Origin: Gari tellinella
Taxonomy: Eukaryota > Mollusca > Bivalvia > Cardiida > Psammobiidae
Direction: 5' to 3'
Length of the DNA stretch: 64,000 bases
NCBI GenBank assembly: GCA_922989275.2
Contig: OV277864.1
Span: 68,824,158-68,888,157 of the forward strand
Part shown: in pieces, positions 1 through 9,942 of the stretch
Layout of the letters: the number at the start of each line of letters is the position of its first letter
Numbering within the stretch: the first letter of the stretch is position 1
Translations under genes and position numbers: made by a program
The notes under the pieces: model-generated
Told to the model about the DNA's origin: nothing
Databases searched by the model: none
What the model saw: only the letters and a program-made list of their open reading frames with translations

Positions 1-56
1 GGACAGAAAAATAGGAGTACCGCCTTATAGGTCACAAATGCGTGATATAACGTAAC

Positions 57-257
57 TTAACCCATTTCCACCCGGTGGATTCTTTCATGTTTTATATTGG
101 ATTAGTACATGTTTTATCAAAGGGATGCCTGGTCGAAATTTTCATTTTCATTTTGTTTTATATTGGAATTCCTATCAGCAAACAGTGTAGACTCTGATCA
201 GAGTCTACACTGTTTGCCTATGTCCCATGTATGGGATCGTGGGCACAAATTGGTTAA
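57..257. mobile_element. TTAA-ended MITE (family T) with a perfect 40-bp palindrome
   Basis: The element starts TTAACCCATTT and ends AAATTGGTTAA, so the ends are inverted and carry TTAA as in piggyBac-type MITEs. Its centre, 178-217, is a perfect 40-bp palindrome (GCAAACAGTGTAGACTC and its complement, centred on TGATCA). This is a short relative of the hairpin core found in families B, C and D. No coding capacity is seen. Superfamily assignment is inferred from the ends alone. Confidence 0.6.
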
Positions 258-720
258 TATACTTGGAAATAACAACGGCATCTGCAATTTAAAGTACGTG
301 ACAGTTAGTAAATCCTTTACTCCATAGCCTTGTTCCTCATTTTGAAAACAGGGGATCCTGTAAGGCGCATTCTGCTTTACTTTCAGCCTACTTTAAGCTA
401 TCATCTACTAGGATATTGACAATATCTGGATGGTACTTATTCTTAACTATATAAATTCGAGTACTTTTTTTCAGTGCGGTTCAACTTGAAACTCGTATTA
501 CAGGGCAATGTGTTAAAACTGCGTAACAGTTAATTAAATAATGTTAAACACACACACATACACTAATTGGCGACGTCTTCCTTTTAGGTCACATGCTCTG
601 AGCTGTAATTTTCTTTCTTTTTATTTTGAACAGTCTTGGCTCATTTGTAGTCACAAGTGGCACAATAATAGTAATTGCTAGTGTAGTGTCGACGCAAATG
701 TCAATGCCACATAATCTAGG
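258..720. repeat. Broken family P hairpin and first copy of a direct repeat
   Basis: Positions 345-410 hold the right half of a family P hairpin (AAGGCGCATTCTGC, then TTTACTTTCAGCC). Positions about 410-545 match 1350-1495 in direct orientation, sharing for example TACTTATTCTTAACTATA. The rest (546-720) has a short CA-rich stretch and nothing else I recognise. Confidence 0.5.
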
Positions 721-927
721 TTAAACCCTTTCACTGCCATGACGTCATCAAGTGTAAACCATTGTCGTTTGAGTCTGCTATTTGGTATTTTGACTTAAGA
801 AATATTGAAATAAGTAGCAAACAATTTGAATTGTGATCAGACACCGCGTTTAGCGGCGTCTGATCAGAATCCAAACTGTCTGCAATTAACTGTTGCACTC
901 GGGGGATAAATCAGTGAAAAGGTAAAT
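721..927. mobile_element. Family B MITE (TTAA ends, GATCAGACRCC hairpin)
   Basis: The left end TTAAACCCTTTCACTGCCA is the family B terminus, and the right end is a decayed AGTGAAAAGGTAA. The central hairpin (about 833-880) pairs GATCAGACACCGC with GCGGCGTCTGATC. Family B members usually read TTAAC(C)CTTTCACTGCC...GGCGGTGAAAGGGTTAA and are about 200-250 bp. TTAA at the ends fits piggyBac-type target preference. Confidence 0.65.
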
Positions 928-1034
928 AACATTGAATAACATAATATTATATTTATAGCATCTATTTTCATTCCAAATCTTACGTTAATGAACACTTTTT
1001 CTATATATAGACGGCAATATCTTATAACCTGGTT

Positions 1035-1241
1035 TACAGTAAAACCTCTCTAATACGACCACTAGAAAGAAGTATGATTGTATAAAAGTCGGGTGACAAA
1101 TAAAAACAATGTGACAATAAAAACAGAAAGCCCCTGAAGAAGCTTTCTGTTTTTACTATCACCTTGCTTTAAGCGGTCGCCTGTGTTAAACACCTAATAC
1201 TGCGCTCAATATTGTGGTCGTGATAGAGATAATTTACTGTA
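1035..1241. mobile_element. Family E MITE (TACAGTAAAACC...TTTACTGTA)
   Basis: The ends are inverted: TACAGTAAAACCTCTCTAA at left, and GGTCGTGATAGAG followed by TTTACTGTA at right. The core at about 1124-1156 is a hairpin pairing AAACAGAAAGC with GCTTTCTGTTT. CAGT...ACTG ends beside TA are typical of Tc1/mariner-type non-autonomous elements. Full copies also lie at 35170-35380 and 59794-60002, and a right half is at 2660-2742. Confidence 0.65.
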
Positions 1242-1800
1242 GCAAGTGTTACGGATTCAGTTAATAACATGTCAAGGAGATTAAACAAATCCAATCGATT
1301 TAGTCTACTTTCATATCGTGAGTTTCAGTTACTAGGGTCTGCTAGACGGCTCTCTTCAATATCCGGATGATACTTATTCTTAACTATATAAATTCGAGCC
1401 TTTTTCTTCCGTGGAGAAATGAATAAAAAGGGTTCAATTTAACTCGTATTTACAGAGTAATGTGTTAAACGTGCGTTACAGTTCATTAAAAATGTTATTG
1501 TCTGACAATATTGACCTGACGTTGAACTTTATGCATGAATAAATTATAATAAGATTATGCTGTATAAATCAATAATCGATAGCCTACGTACAATTTCGGG
1601 TTATTTCGGCTGATTACGTGAATTTGTTACAGTTGTGATCCTCAGTGGATTAAAACTCCATATTGAGCAAGTCCAAATAATTGTTGTTGATAAACTATTA
1701 ATCCCGAGTCTCCTAGTATAATCTCATCTACTAAAACGCAACATATTTTCGCTTTCGAGTGGGTTTTAATCCAGGTAAGATCATCGATGTCCTCACCTGC
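1242..1800. repeat. Duplicated flanks of family E plus second direct-repeat copy; remainder unassigned
   Basis: Positions 1242-1349 match 2743-2850 (shared GTTACGGATTCA, CAAATCCAATC, TTTCATATCGTGAGTTTCAG), so the flank was copied along with the end of the family E element. Positions 1350-1495 are the second copy of the direct repeat at 410-545. I see nothing recognisable in 1496-1800. Confidence 0.5.
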
Positions 1801-1839
1801 GACTCTTGCCAATATATACCTAATTTACAACCCCCAGAT

Positions 1840-1925
1840 GTAACGTATCTGCAATAGGTGTGTCGATAGAGCAAGAGATTTGTAACATCGAGGTTCCCGG
1901 TTCGAATCCCGATGGAGGGGAAAAT
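1840..1925 (+). repeat. tRNA-like fragment (SINE head)
   Basis: A polymerase III B-box-like GGTTCGAATCC lies at about 1897-1907 inside a T-arm-like context. The flanking stem pairs poorly (two mismatches in five), and I cannot complete a cloverleaf or CCA-proximal acceptor. A tRNA-derived SINE fragment is therefore more likely than a working tRNA gene. Confidence 0.4.
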
Positions 1926-1983
1926 ATTTTTATTTTATAAAATGTTATTTTATAGACCATACAGACGCTATGACATAATGTTT

Positions 1984-2235
1984 TTAAAAATAACAAATGA
2001 ATCGTGTTCCAATCGAAATAGATGCTGTATGATTACTTAAAGAAACAGTATAAATTTTATAAAAAAAAAAAAGTGAAAAAATGTATGAGTATTGCATGGG
2101 ATTCGAACCACTGACTGTACAGAAAAATAATGTATAGTCGTCTCTCTTACCACTTGCGCTAAATACCTGTCGATATTTGTGGAACCGGACAATGCTATAT
2201 TTTCTCGATGCCGATGCGGTACATGTAACAATGTG
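1984..2235 (-). repeat. tRNA-like SINE fragment, minus strand
   Basis: On the minus strand, an A-box-like TAGCGCAAGTGG (about 2150-2161) is followed by the B-box-like GGTTCGAATCCC (about 2099-2110) at normal SINE spacing, and then by an A/T-rich tail. The T-stem does not pair cleanly. It faces the plus-strand tRNA-like piece at 1840-1925, so the two may be an inverted pair. Confidence 0.45.
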
Positions 2236-2401
2236 CTTTCTCGTAATATAAATGATAACGAAGTGTTCCGAAGCTATATTTAGAAATGCAACAAAGTGTG
2301 AAATTATGCTAATAGAGGTCACCAACGTCAGGTCAATATTGTCGAACAATACACTAGGGCAAATCATTTCAGTATTTATTTGTACATGTGCATTTAAATA
2401 C

Positions 2402-2742
2402 AATGTTCCCTCTCTACAACGACACCCAAAGGGAGACACAGATTTGTGTGTTGTTCGGAAGAAGTTGCTATAGGAAGGGAAAAATCAAGACTTGGCTTAC
2501 CTGTGCAAACAGCTTGAATCCAGATCAGACGCCGCGTCACGCGGCGTCTGATCTAGATTCAAGCTGTCTGTCACTCGTCATTAGATGTATTCTATTAAAA
2601 TGTCCACTTATATGTAACTTTGAGACAAAACAGCAGCCGACAACTTTAAGCAGACGATATTGTTACCTTGCTTTAAGCAGTCATCTGTCTTGGCGTATGT
2701 CACTTCTCACAATTTATTGGTCGTGATAGAGATAATTTACTG
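2402..2742. mobile_element. Chimeric MITE: family D left part joined to family E right part
   Basis: The left 250 bp is family D (TTCCCTCTCTACAACGACAC, then a D-type hairpin at about 2513-2573 with GATCAGACGCCGCGTC and its complement). The right part from about 2660 is the family E right half ending GATAATTTACTGTA. The junction lies near the D motif AAGCAGACGATATTG. Both left and right arms are recognisable, but the ends belong to different families. Confidence 0.55.
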
Positions 2743-3889
2743 TAGCTACTGTTACGGATTCAATAAATTACCTGTCAAGGAGATTGAACAAATCCAATCC
2801 ATTAAGTCTACTTTCATATCGTGAGTTTCAGTCACGTTGGTCTGCTAGACGACTGTCTCCGAAGGAATATTTATTGCATTTGTAGTCTGGAGATGTCATT
2901 CTTTCCGGTTCAATCGAAACTATATGCAATACAATGAAATGCAGAAAAATGGCAGAGTTTTTGGAAACATTGTCGGTTTGTTTTTAAAACAAGCGTGGCA
3001 AACAGTTTGGAGCATGATCAATCGGCATATTACCCGTTGTCTGACCCGGCGCCAGAATGTCTGCATTGCAAATATTTGTTTTATTGGAAAATAATAAAGT
3101 ATTCTGTCCATCGTTACCTTTTGTGTTTCTTAGAAACGAATTAACTTTAAGGCTTACATATATTTAACATTTAGTACGCAATCAATGTTCTAGATAAGAG
3201 GGAGTAAACTAAACAAATTTAACGTTTACTCACTCATTTCAGCACCAAAATATTATGGTGTTACTGCTCATTCCCGAAGAGAGGGTGCTAATCAGTAGTG
3301 ACGCGATAGGGCTTATTGCCAAAAACGAAGATTAAACCTTTTGATAAACTCCGATAATCTTGATTTTGCGAAATGAAATTAGTGTCTGCAAATATAACCG
3401 TCTGAAGCAATTCTCGGAGAGCTTTTATCTGCATTTTCATTTTGAAAACCACCTCACACTCGGTGACAGTGTCAACATGTTTGAACCTAGAAAAACTCAT
3501 CGTATCATCTTAACCAAGTTTACTAAGTTTTACTCAAACAATATGCAGAAGTCCTGCTATTTGCAAGCAACATCAGCGACAAAACATATATGATATACAT
3601 GTATACATTAAGCCACATGAACCACAGTGCATAATGCCCGTTTTATGTCTGGAAAACGACAGTATTGGTTAAAGTTGTGTGCTATTATTGTTACAATGTT
3701 TTGGAACATGATACTTATATCGTAATAACGAGAGAATGAAACGTAAATTGCTTTTCGAAGAAGATGATAAACACCATATTTCATTCATATTAACATATCG
3801 TAGAAGTAGTATATCACAATCTGTTTAGCAATATAACTGTAAGAATACGATGTTACATGTACAGTTGAGAGGAATGTATTCTTCACCGT
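2743..3889. other. Non-coding; duplicated flank, one decayed family C copy, otherwise blank
   Basis: Positions 2743-2850 duplicate 1242-1349. Positions about 2920-3113 are a decayed family C copy: GTGGCAAACAGTTTGGAGC followed by a broken hairpin and TTTATTGGAAAATAAT. I see no gene, RNA or clear repeat in 3114-3889. Confidence 0.5.
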
Positions 3890-4230
3890 TTAACTCTTTC
3901 ACTGCCAAGTTTTATCGTCTGCTTAATCCTTCTTACCGCCAGAATACCGTCTGCATTAGGAGTGTCGTCTACAATATTTGTAAAGTCAACTTAAGGGCTG
4001 TTTTAACTGAAGAAATGTCGGTATAAGTGTCAAACAGTTTGGATCCTGATTAGACGCCGTGTTACGAAAATAGAGAGTGAAAATGATAGTGTTTTGAAAA
4101 ATATGTAAATGTACTCTTCTATAAGTGACAAACAGTTTGAAGCCTGATCAGACGCTCGGTGAGCCTTATGAGCGTCTTATTTGGCCATGGACTGTTTGGA
4201 ATTTGTTCTTAGCACACATGCTTTTTTGGG
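3890..4230. mobile_element. Truncated family B MITE and a second decayed hairpin
   Basis: TTAACTCTTTCACTGCCAA at 3890 is a family B end. Its hairpin (from about 4030) is cut off after GACGCCGTGTTACG and followed by AGAGAGTGAAAATG. A second decayed hairpin spans about 4123-4205 (CAAACAGTTTGAAGCC, GATCAGACGCT). No intact right terminus is present. Confidence 0.5.
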
Positions 4231-4634
4231 GTACATGTAAGAATAACGTTTCCTGCACTGCACAGCCTAAACAAACAATTCGTGAACTTTTTTGAAGACA
4301 CTTAGCAGCTTTAAGTCAAACCAAAATAAACCAGACTTCTATTACTGTCACATAAGAAGCTTTCTGCGCTATTTTACGATTCGCCACCTGCGTCATGTAC
4401 TAAAATATGTTTTCGTTTAGGACTGAAAATAAACCCGTTAATTTTTCAACTGATTTTTAAACACAATTTTAAATACGCAAATGCAGTGCTCAAATGTTGA
4501 AATACGAAAAGAAAACATGATTTTACTCAAACTGCATGCAGTGGTCATATGTGTTTCAGTATAAACGCATTAATTGGGGGAAAATGACGTCTCTTCCCAC
4601 GGAATGACTGCTTGAACCTCTATATTGCTGGAGA

Positions 4635-4814
4635 CAGTGAAGAATACGTTATTGTTTCCCAATAAACGCGTTTACGATTAAACTAGTATTTCCATAGCAA
4701 ACAGTTTTGAGGCAGATGAGACGCCGGGTCACTCGGCGTCTAATCAGGCTCCAAACTGTTTGCCACTTCATTTCATTTGTGATTAAACGGGTAAAAATAA
4801 CGTTGTCTCCACTG
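4635..4814. mobile_element. Family C MITE, short copy
   Basis: The ends are CAGTGAAGAATACG at left and GTTGTCTCCACTG at right, next to TA. Inside are the family C landmarks CCCAATAAACGCG and a hairpin at about 4698-4761 with arms GACGCCGGGTCAC and GGCGTCTAATCAGGC. It is shorter than the usual 245 bp because the distal AACGCAAACG block is missing. Flanking 4231-4634 holds nothing recognisable. Confidence 0.6.
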
Positions 4815-5246
4815 TAATACCTGACTAGTACTGTACGTGTCACCAGATTAGGTCTATATCAAACGCTGAGATACTCAGTGTCTGATCAGTATTCAACGTT
4901 TTTGACACTCACATCAATTTTACTTATGCCAAATTACTTACATTTTAAACATTGATTTTCAATCGCTTTATTTATCTCTGAAGCTTTATGTGTTGTCAGC
5001 CTATGACTGTATTTGTTTCTAAAAGATATATTATCAACGCAAAAAGTATCTTCTACAGTATTAGACGCTCCGTTACGCGACATTTCATCAGGGTCTAAAA
5101 TATTTGTTATTGCACATAAAATGTTGTGCCGTATAGACAAACATACACACGTAGTAAAATTTTCCAGCAAGCAGACAGGGGATATTTATTGCAATACCGA
5201 TGCATCAGTGCGATAAACCGCATGCATTTATCTTATGATAAGATTT
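4815..5246. other. Two decayed hairpin fragments, no gene
   Basis: Positions 4852-4905 and 5055-5100 hold relics of the GATCAGACGCC hairpin (for example ATTAGACGCTCCGTTACGCG). Termini are gone, so no family can be assigned with confidence. Confidence 0.35.
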
Positions 5247-5774
5247 AAAGCGACTCGCAACCGGATGGTGTACTTGTCAAAATAAAATAAAATACTCAAA
5301 TAAAAGCAAATTTGTGGCATTATTTGGCTTCTGACATTAAAAAAATATGATCAGTCCAAAAAAAGTCTCAAGAATCGTCACCGAATCTTAGTTTTTTTTA
5401 GATATATTCCATCGTTTTTCAATAGCGTCAGCTGACGGTTTTGCTGTTGTTGTTGCTTCTCTACACGGGCTCTGACATAAACCGGAGCCGAATAATGTAG
5501 TATTAAGCGCTACCAGTGAAGTACGTTAATTCGCTACCATATATATAGAGCGTCCGTGGTCGAGGCGGTAAGGGCGTGTCCTCATTGTTCTTGTTTGTCT
5601 CCGCAATGGAGGGTCACGGGTTCGAATCCCACCAGAGCTTCTTTTTTTTTTTTTGAAATGCATTTTTTAACAGAATTTATTATCCTAAACTAAATCTTAC
5701 CCATTTATATAATCATTTGACATATATTTACAAATTACCATTTTTAATGCTAAATCCGGTTGCGAGCCTCTTTA
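5247..5774. mobile_element. TIR element carrying a tRNA-Ser-like polymerase III promoter
   Basis: Inverted ends of about 20 bp bound the unit: AAAGCGACTCGCAACCGGAT at left and ATCCGGTTGCGAGCC with TCTTTAA at right. Inside, 5553-5640 looks tRNA-derived: TGGTCGAGGCGGTAAGG resembles a serine/leucine-type A box, and GGGTTCGAATCCC is a B box, followed by a T run. A SINE head therefore sits between TIRs, either as a SINE inserted into a MITE or as a composite element. No transposase is seen. Confidence 0.55.
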
Positions 5775-6247
5775 AAATGATTAGATGATGAAATTGGGCT
5801 TTAAAACGATTGTATTCACTAAAACGAAATGCGCAAGAGTTTGATATTATATTACTCGAGAATTCGTTGATTTTCACATTTATTACATTATACATATGAT
5901 TATAGATAAAATATAACATTTTGGCTGAATTATGAATAAATAATTTACGAGGAGTGGGAAATTTCTGACTGTCATATTAACCCAATGAGCCCCTTGTGGT
6001 TTATATATCCGTGAGTTTACAACAATATACTAGTGAAGAGTACACATGTCCTATGTAAACAGTGTATATCGAGATCAGAGGTCTTCTACAGGCATCCTCT
6101 GATCGGGATCAGCACTGATTTGCAATATATTGTTAACAAGCATAGGTAGTCAACAGATGTGAGCTCTCTGATTTGAAATAGTATAACTTGCATAGGACAA
6201 GTTTACCCTCCATTTTGTTTATACAGTGGAGCACAGGTTTTCGGCGC
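5775..6247. other. Mostly unassigned, with a family T hairpin
   Basis: TTAACCCAATGAGCCCC at 5977 is a family T end. A hairpin at about 6056-6123 pairs GATCAGAGG with CCTCTGATC. The right terminus is not clear. I see nothing recognisable in 5775-5976. Confidence 0.4.
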
Positions 6248-7538
6248 GTAAGCTATGACCCCCCCCCCCCCCCCATAAATCTTTCAAAATGAGTCAAAAT
6301 ACATCCAAATACATCCATATGTTCAACAAACACCCTTAACAAATGTTTCAAGAAGTTTCAAGAAGTTTCAAAAAAAAAAAAAAAAATTCGTATCATATAT
6401 GTATACAATGAGAAGGTGGATGTGTATTCAGAGCCATCAACTTCCCAACCTTGTCATTTTGTCATTTTTGGACCGATTTTGACAAATGATGGCTTATTAT
6501 TTACATTTAACAGTTCTGTTCAAAGAAAGTTAGCTCACAGCCCAAGCAAGACACGAGCACAAGTGAAGAAATAAAAAGTTCGATAGGCACCTTATATCGG
6601 AATCCTTCTGTCACCTTAATTTTTGGACTTGTTCGTCAGTCATTCACTGATTCAGCGATTAACAAGTGCATTTGCGACCATGCATTACACCATGGTACGG
6701 GTAATTAATAGAAAATGAAATATATAATAAATACCTTTTGAATTATCGGTAAATGAGCATTTCTGTTACGAAATAAATTTCTAGATAACTTTCGTTTTCA
6801 AGTCTGTTGACAAACGTATATGATCATTGGTCGTATTCGAATCATCGAGTTTGTTGTCAACGAAAACTGGGCGGAGCAAATGCGCGAAGATTTACTGATG
6901 ACAACAATTTTGACCCGACTCGAATCGAAATTGTGGTCAAAGATTTGATGGTTTGACAACATTTTGTCAACGGAAAACATCAAGTGATGATTCGAATAGA
7001 ACTTGTTGACAACTATTCCAATTCACGCGATAGTTGTCCTGATTCGAATACGACCAATTGAGACGGTTGACTTTTTGCGTCATTTCCTGCTTTGAAGCTG
7101 GTTCTCGGTTTCGCTAGAATGAGAATAGTTTGACTGGGCAACCAGTCGTTTGTTTGGGAAAATTTTGCGTAACGGATAGTTTCCGACTAAGGGGTCTCCC
7201 CACCCTTCGAGTCCCCATGCGCGTGTTCGCCGATTGCTTTGAATTTTTTACCAATTATCGTCAAAGAAAACTGTTTGCTGTAAACAATGAGCCATCATCT
7301 GTCCAGATCGTCCAAGATTTGACAAAATGACAGGGTTGGGAACTTTAGGGTTGCTTCTGCAAGGCGCTTTTTCATGGCAGCCTTTACTATTTTACTTATA
7401 TAAATTAGCAAAAAAAATTTTTTTTTAAAATTTCATGAAACTTCAGGAAATGTTCTTTTATGATGATTATTGAATGTATGGATAGATTTTGGGGTATTTT
7501 ATCCACGTTTGGTGGTGGTGGAGGGGGTTATAGCATCT
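6248..7538. mobile_element. 1.3 kb element with about 300-bp terminal inverted repeats
   Basis: The outer arms match in inverted orientation over about 300 bp. The left reads AGCTATGACCCCC, AGAAGTTTCA, CTTCCCAACC and TGTCATTTTGTCA in order. The right carries the complements GGGGGTTATAGC, GAAACTTC, GGTTGGGAAC and TGACAAAATGACA in reverse order. A run of 16 C (6259-6274) and an A run interrupt the left arm. The middle has a nested element (6824-7060). No ORF resembles a transposase, so it looks like a long-TIR foldback element. Confidence 0.6.
6824..7060. mobile_element. Nested 237-bp TIR element
   Basis: Inverted termini CATTGGTCGTATTCGAATCA (6824-6843) and TGATTCGAATACGACCAATTG (7040-7060) enclose 237 bp with several internal TTGTTGTCAAC / GTTGACAAC motifs. 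It lies between the arms of the long-TIR element and so appears to have inserted later. Confidence 0.6.
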
Positions 7539-7575
7539 AGGGGTAGTGTCATAGCCAACGGGCCGAATGCCTATG

Positions 7576-7823
7576 CAGTGGAGAATGTGTTATTCTTTCC
7601 CAATAAACGCGTTTACGCTAAAACGTTTATTTCCATTGCAAACAGTTTGGAGTCAGCTCAGAAGCCGGGTAACCCGACGTCTGATCAGGCTCCAAACTGT
7701 TTTCCACTAGGATTAATATGAGCATTCGGAATTGGCGAAACGTTGTCATTTTCTACGTTTTATTGCAATGCGTTTGCGTTTCGTTTGCGTTTAAACGGGA
7801 AAGAATAACGTTTTTCTCCACTG
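7576..7823 (+). mobile_element. Family C MITE
   Basis: The copy runs from CAGTGGAGAATGTG to CTCCACTG with TA after the right end. Landmarks in order are CCCAATAAACGCG, the hairpin core (about 7638-7705, arms AACAGTTTGGAG and CTCCAAACTG), TTTTCTACGTTTTATTGC, TTTGCGTTTAAACGGG and AATAACG. The full family unit is about 245 bp. CAGT ends and TA flanks are Tc1/mariner-like. It lies 44 bp from an inverted second copy. Confidence 0.75.
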
Positions 7824-7867
7824 TAAATGATGCATGTTTGCGTCCTTCGGGGTTTGTTAACATGTTA

Positions 7868-8114
7868 CAGTGGAGAAGGCAATTTTCTTTCCCGTTCAAA
7901 CGCAAACAAAACGCAAACGCATTGCAATAAAACATTGAACATGACAACTTTTTGACTATTCTGACTAGTTGTTTTAATATGAATAGTTAACAGTTTGAAG
8001 CCATATCAGACGTCGGGTAACCCGGCGTCTGATCTTGCTTCAAACTGTTTGCAATTGAAATAATATTTTTAGCGTAAACGCATTTATTTGGAAAGAAAAA
8101 CGCCTTATCCACTG
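7868..8114 (-). mobile_element. Family C MITE, opposite orientation
   Basis: TACAGTGGAGAAGG opens the copy and CTTATCCACTGTA closes it. The internal order is reversed relative to the neighbour at 7576-7823, with CGTTCAAACGCAAAC first and CGCATTTATTTGG last. The hairpin at about 7990-8050 pairs GACGTCGGGTAACC with CGGCGTCTGATC. The two copies face each other. Confidence 0.75.
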
Positions 8115-8133
8115 TATCAGGCTTTAATTATTA

Positions 8134-8170
8134 AATCACGAATGAAGAACAACGTTCTTCATTCGTGATT
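8134..8170. repeat. Perfect 17-bp-arm palindrome
   Basis: AATCACGAATGAAGAAC and GTTCTTCATTCGTGATT pair perfectly around a 3-base loop. Nothing links it to the neighbouring MITE families. Confidence 0.7.
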
Positions 8171-8213
8171 AAATGCATCATATACTGCAGTATAAATCAC
8201 TTACGATAACTGT

Positions 8214-8465
8214 TTAACCCTTTCCCCAATAGAAGCGCCTTTTAGCGGATATGATTTATTCATCCGCTGAAGAAAATAGTTCCAATTTAATCAGCAATGA
8301 ATATGTATTATAGGGAATATTTTCTATATTATAGCACATGATAGCTTAAAGCAGGCTTAAAGTAAAGCAGAATGCGCCCTAAGGCGCATTCTGCTTTACT
8401 TTCAACCTGCTTTAAGTAGTCACTTATCTTAAGTACTAGAAATAGGCTTTCAGGTAAAGGGTTAA
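8214..8465. mobile_element. Family P MITE (TTAACCCTTTCCCC...GTAAAGGGTTAA)
   Basis: TTAACCCTTTCCCCAATAG and AGGTAAAGGGTTAA are the inverted TTAA ends. The core (about 8345-8417) is a long hairpin whose arms are AAAGTAAAGCAGAATGCGCC and its complement. Copies at 42542-42792 and 60291-60542 are nearly identical, which suggests recent spread. TTAA targeting is shown directly by the nested copies. Confidence 0.75.
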
Positions 8466-8484
8466 AGTCTCTGTTGTTCAAGAA

Positions 8485-8725
8485 ACAGTGGAGTACATGT
8501 TACCGTATTTCTTTCACGTTTAAACTTAAACGAAATGCAAACACACGGACTGTAGAAAAAGACAACTATTGACAATAATAGTTACTTTAATATGAGTGGC
8601 AAACAGTGTAGAGACTGATCAGACGCCGGGCTACGGGTGTCTTATATCTAAAGCCTGTTTACAGTGGAAGTAAAAGCTTTAGCGTAAGCGCGTTCATTGA
8701 GCAACAATAAATTCTTCCCTGGATG
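8485..8725 (-). mobile_element. Decayed family C MITE
   Basis: It opens CAGTGGAGTACATG, carries TTTCACGTTTAAAC and a partial hairpin (CAAACAGTGTAGAGACTG, GATCAGACGCCGGGC), and fades out at GCGCGTTCATTGAG. The terminal ACTGTA is lost. Confidence 0.5.
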
Positions 8726-9016
8726 TAGCAATATAATAAATAAGTATCTTTTTTTTTCGTTTATTACGATATAATTATGGCCATTGGCTATCAAGAACAA
8801 AGTTATAAATACATTAGCGACCAGTTATTCTTTCCAAGAATACGCGTATATATAAAGCAGGTTGTAAATAAAGCATAATGCGCCTTACATGTAAAGACAT
8901 TACTTGACCTAACCTGGGTGGTTATACATTGTATCTAGTCAGGTAAACAGTTTGCAAAAAGCATGCAAATCCAGCTGAATGTCTATGCAACGAATCCGTG
9001 AAGTATTAGTGTTTTC
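8726..9016. other. No gene; small family P fragment
   Basis: Positions 8850-8895 contain AAAGCAGGTTG and AAAGCATAATGCGCC, a piece of a family P hairpin. Nothing else is recognised. Confidence 0.35.
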
Positions 9017-9514
9017 TTCTGACCTGTCAGAGTTACTTTTAGATTGGAACATACTAAAAAATTAAAAGGGATGATCACCGTACTCGTTGATTTCCGTACA
9101 GCCAGCCAGGGATACGGAAACCATTATTTATTGTGTGTAATGTGCAGTAGAGAAGACATTATTATTTCCCGAATAAACGCAAACACAATGTACTAAACTG
9201 TAGAAAATTAATTTCATCTTTTTTAATCTGGGTGGCAAACAGATTGGAGCCTGATCAGACGCCGGCTTACCCGCTGTCTGATCTGGCTCCAACCTGTTTT
9301 CAATGGACATAATAGTTTTTAGCATAAACACGTTTATTGAGAATGAATAACATATCAGTAAAATTAGCGCAGCAGTCTCTTGCTGCACGAGGATCATGCT
9401 TACATTGTATCTCAAGTTGGAAAGTGTACGACTATATAGATCCGATGTTACCTTGCTTACCTATTTACCATTATTAACTATTCTGTTCTAAAAATAACTC
9501 TGACAGGTCAGAAA
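9017..9514. mobile_element. 498-bp TIR element enclosing a family C copy
   Basis: Termini TTCTGACCTGTCAGAG (9017) and CTCTGACAGGTCAGAA (to 9512-9514) are inverted, extending into AGTTACTTTTAGA / TCTAAAAATAACT. A decayed family C copy (about 9145-9350, GCAGTAGAGAAGACATTATT to ACGTTTATTGAG) lies inside with a hairpin at 9230-9301. The outer family is unlike the others in the window. Confidence 0.55.
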
Positions 9515-9942
9515 AATCGAACAGTATCCGTCTCTCATGTTTGATAGTTTGGTCTGAAAAAACCACCACACTGACTTTGAGGGTCACTCTCAACAGAATG
9601 AGGTGTCGTAATGAGGAGACTATTGCTCTATTAAGCCTTTTGAGAACAATGGGGATCCTTCAAAGGACCAGCGTAATGTCTTTAAGGCGCATTCTGCTTT
9701 ACTTTCAGCCTGCTTTAATTCATAATACATATTCATGACTATGATTTGGAAGTATTTTTCTCAGTTTATGAATACATTAGATGCCAAATAATTAATATCT
9801 CTGGAGTAATGGTTTGACGGGAAAGGACAGTGTTGTCTCCATCGTACAGGAGATGATTGTTTTCATAGAGATGGTTGGAACAGTTATGAGAATAACAAAT
9901 CAATATGGCCTGGCATGTACTGGTAAGTACAATGTGCAATAA
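9515..9942. other. No gene; half a family P hairpin
   Basis: AAGGCGCATTCTGC followed by TTTACTTTCAGCC at about 9680-9716 is the right arm of a family P hairpin. The rest is unassigned. Confidence 0.4.

Noticed and set aside
1840..1925. Functional tRNA genes at 1840-1925, 1984-2235 and 5553-5640
   Set aside because: B-box words are present, but T-stems mismatch and no complete cloverleaf or acceptor pairing can be drawn. SINE fragments fit better.
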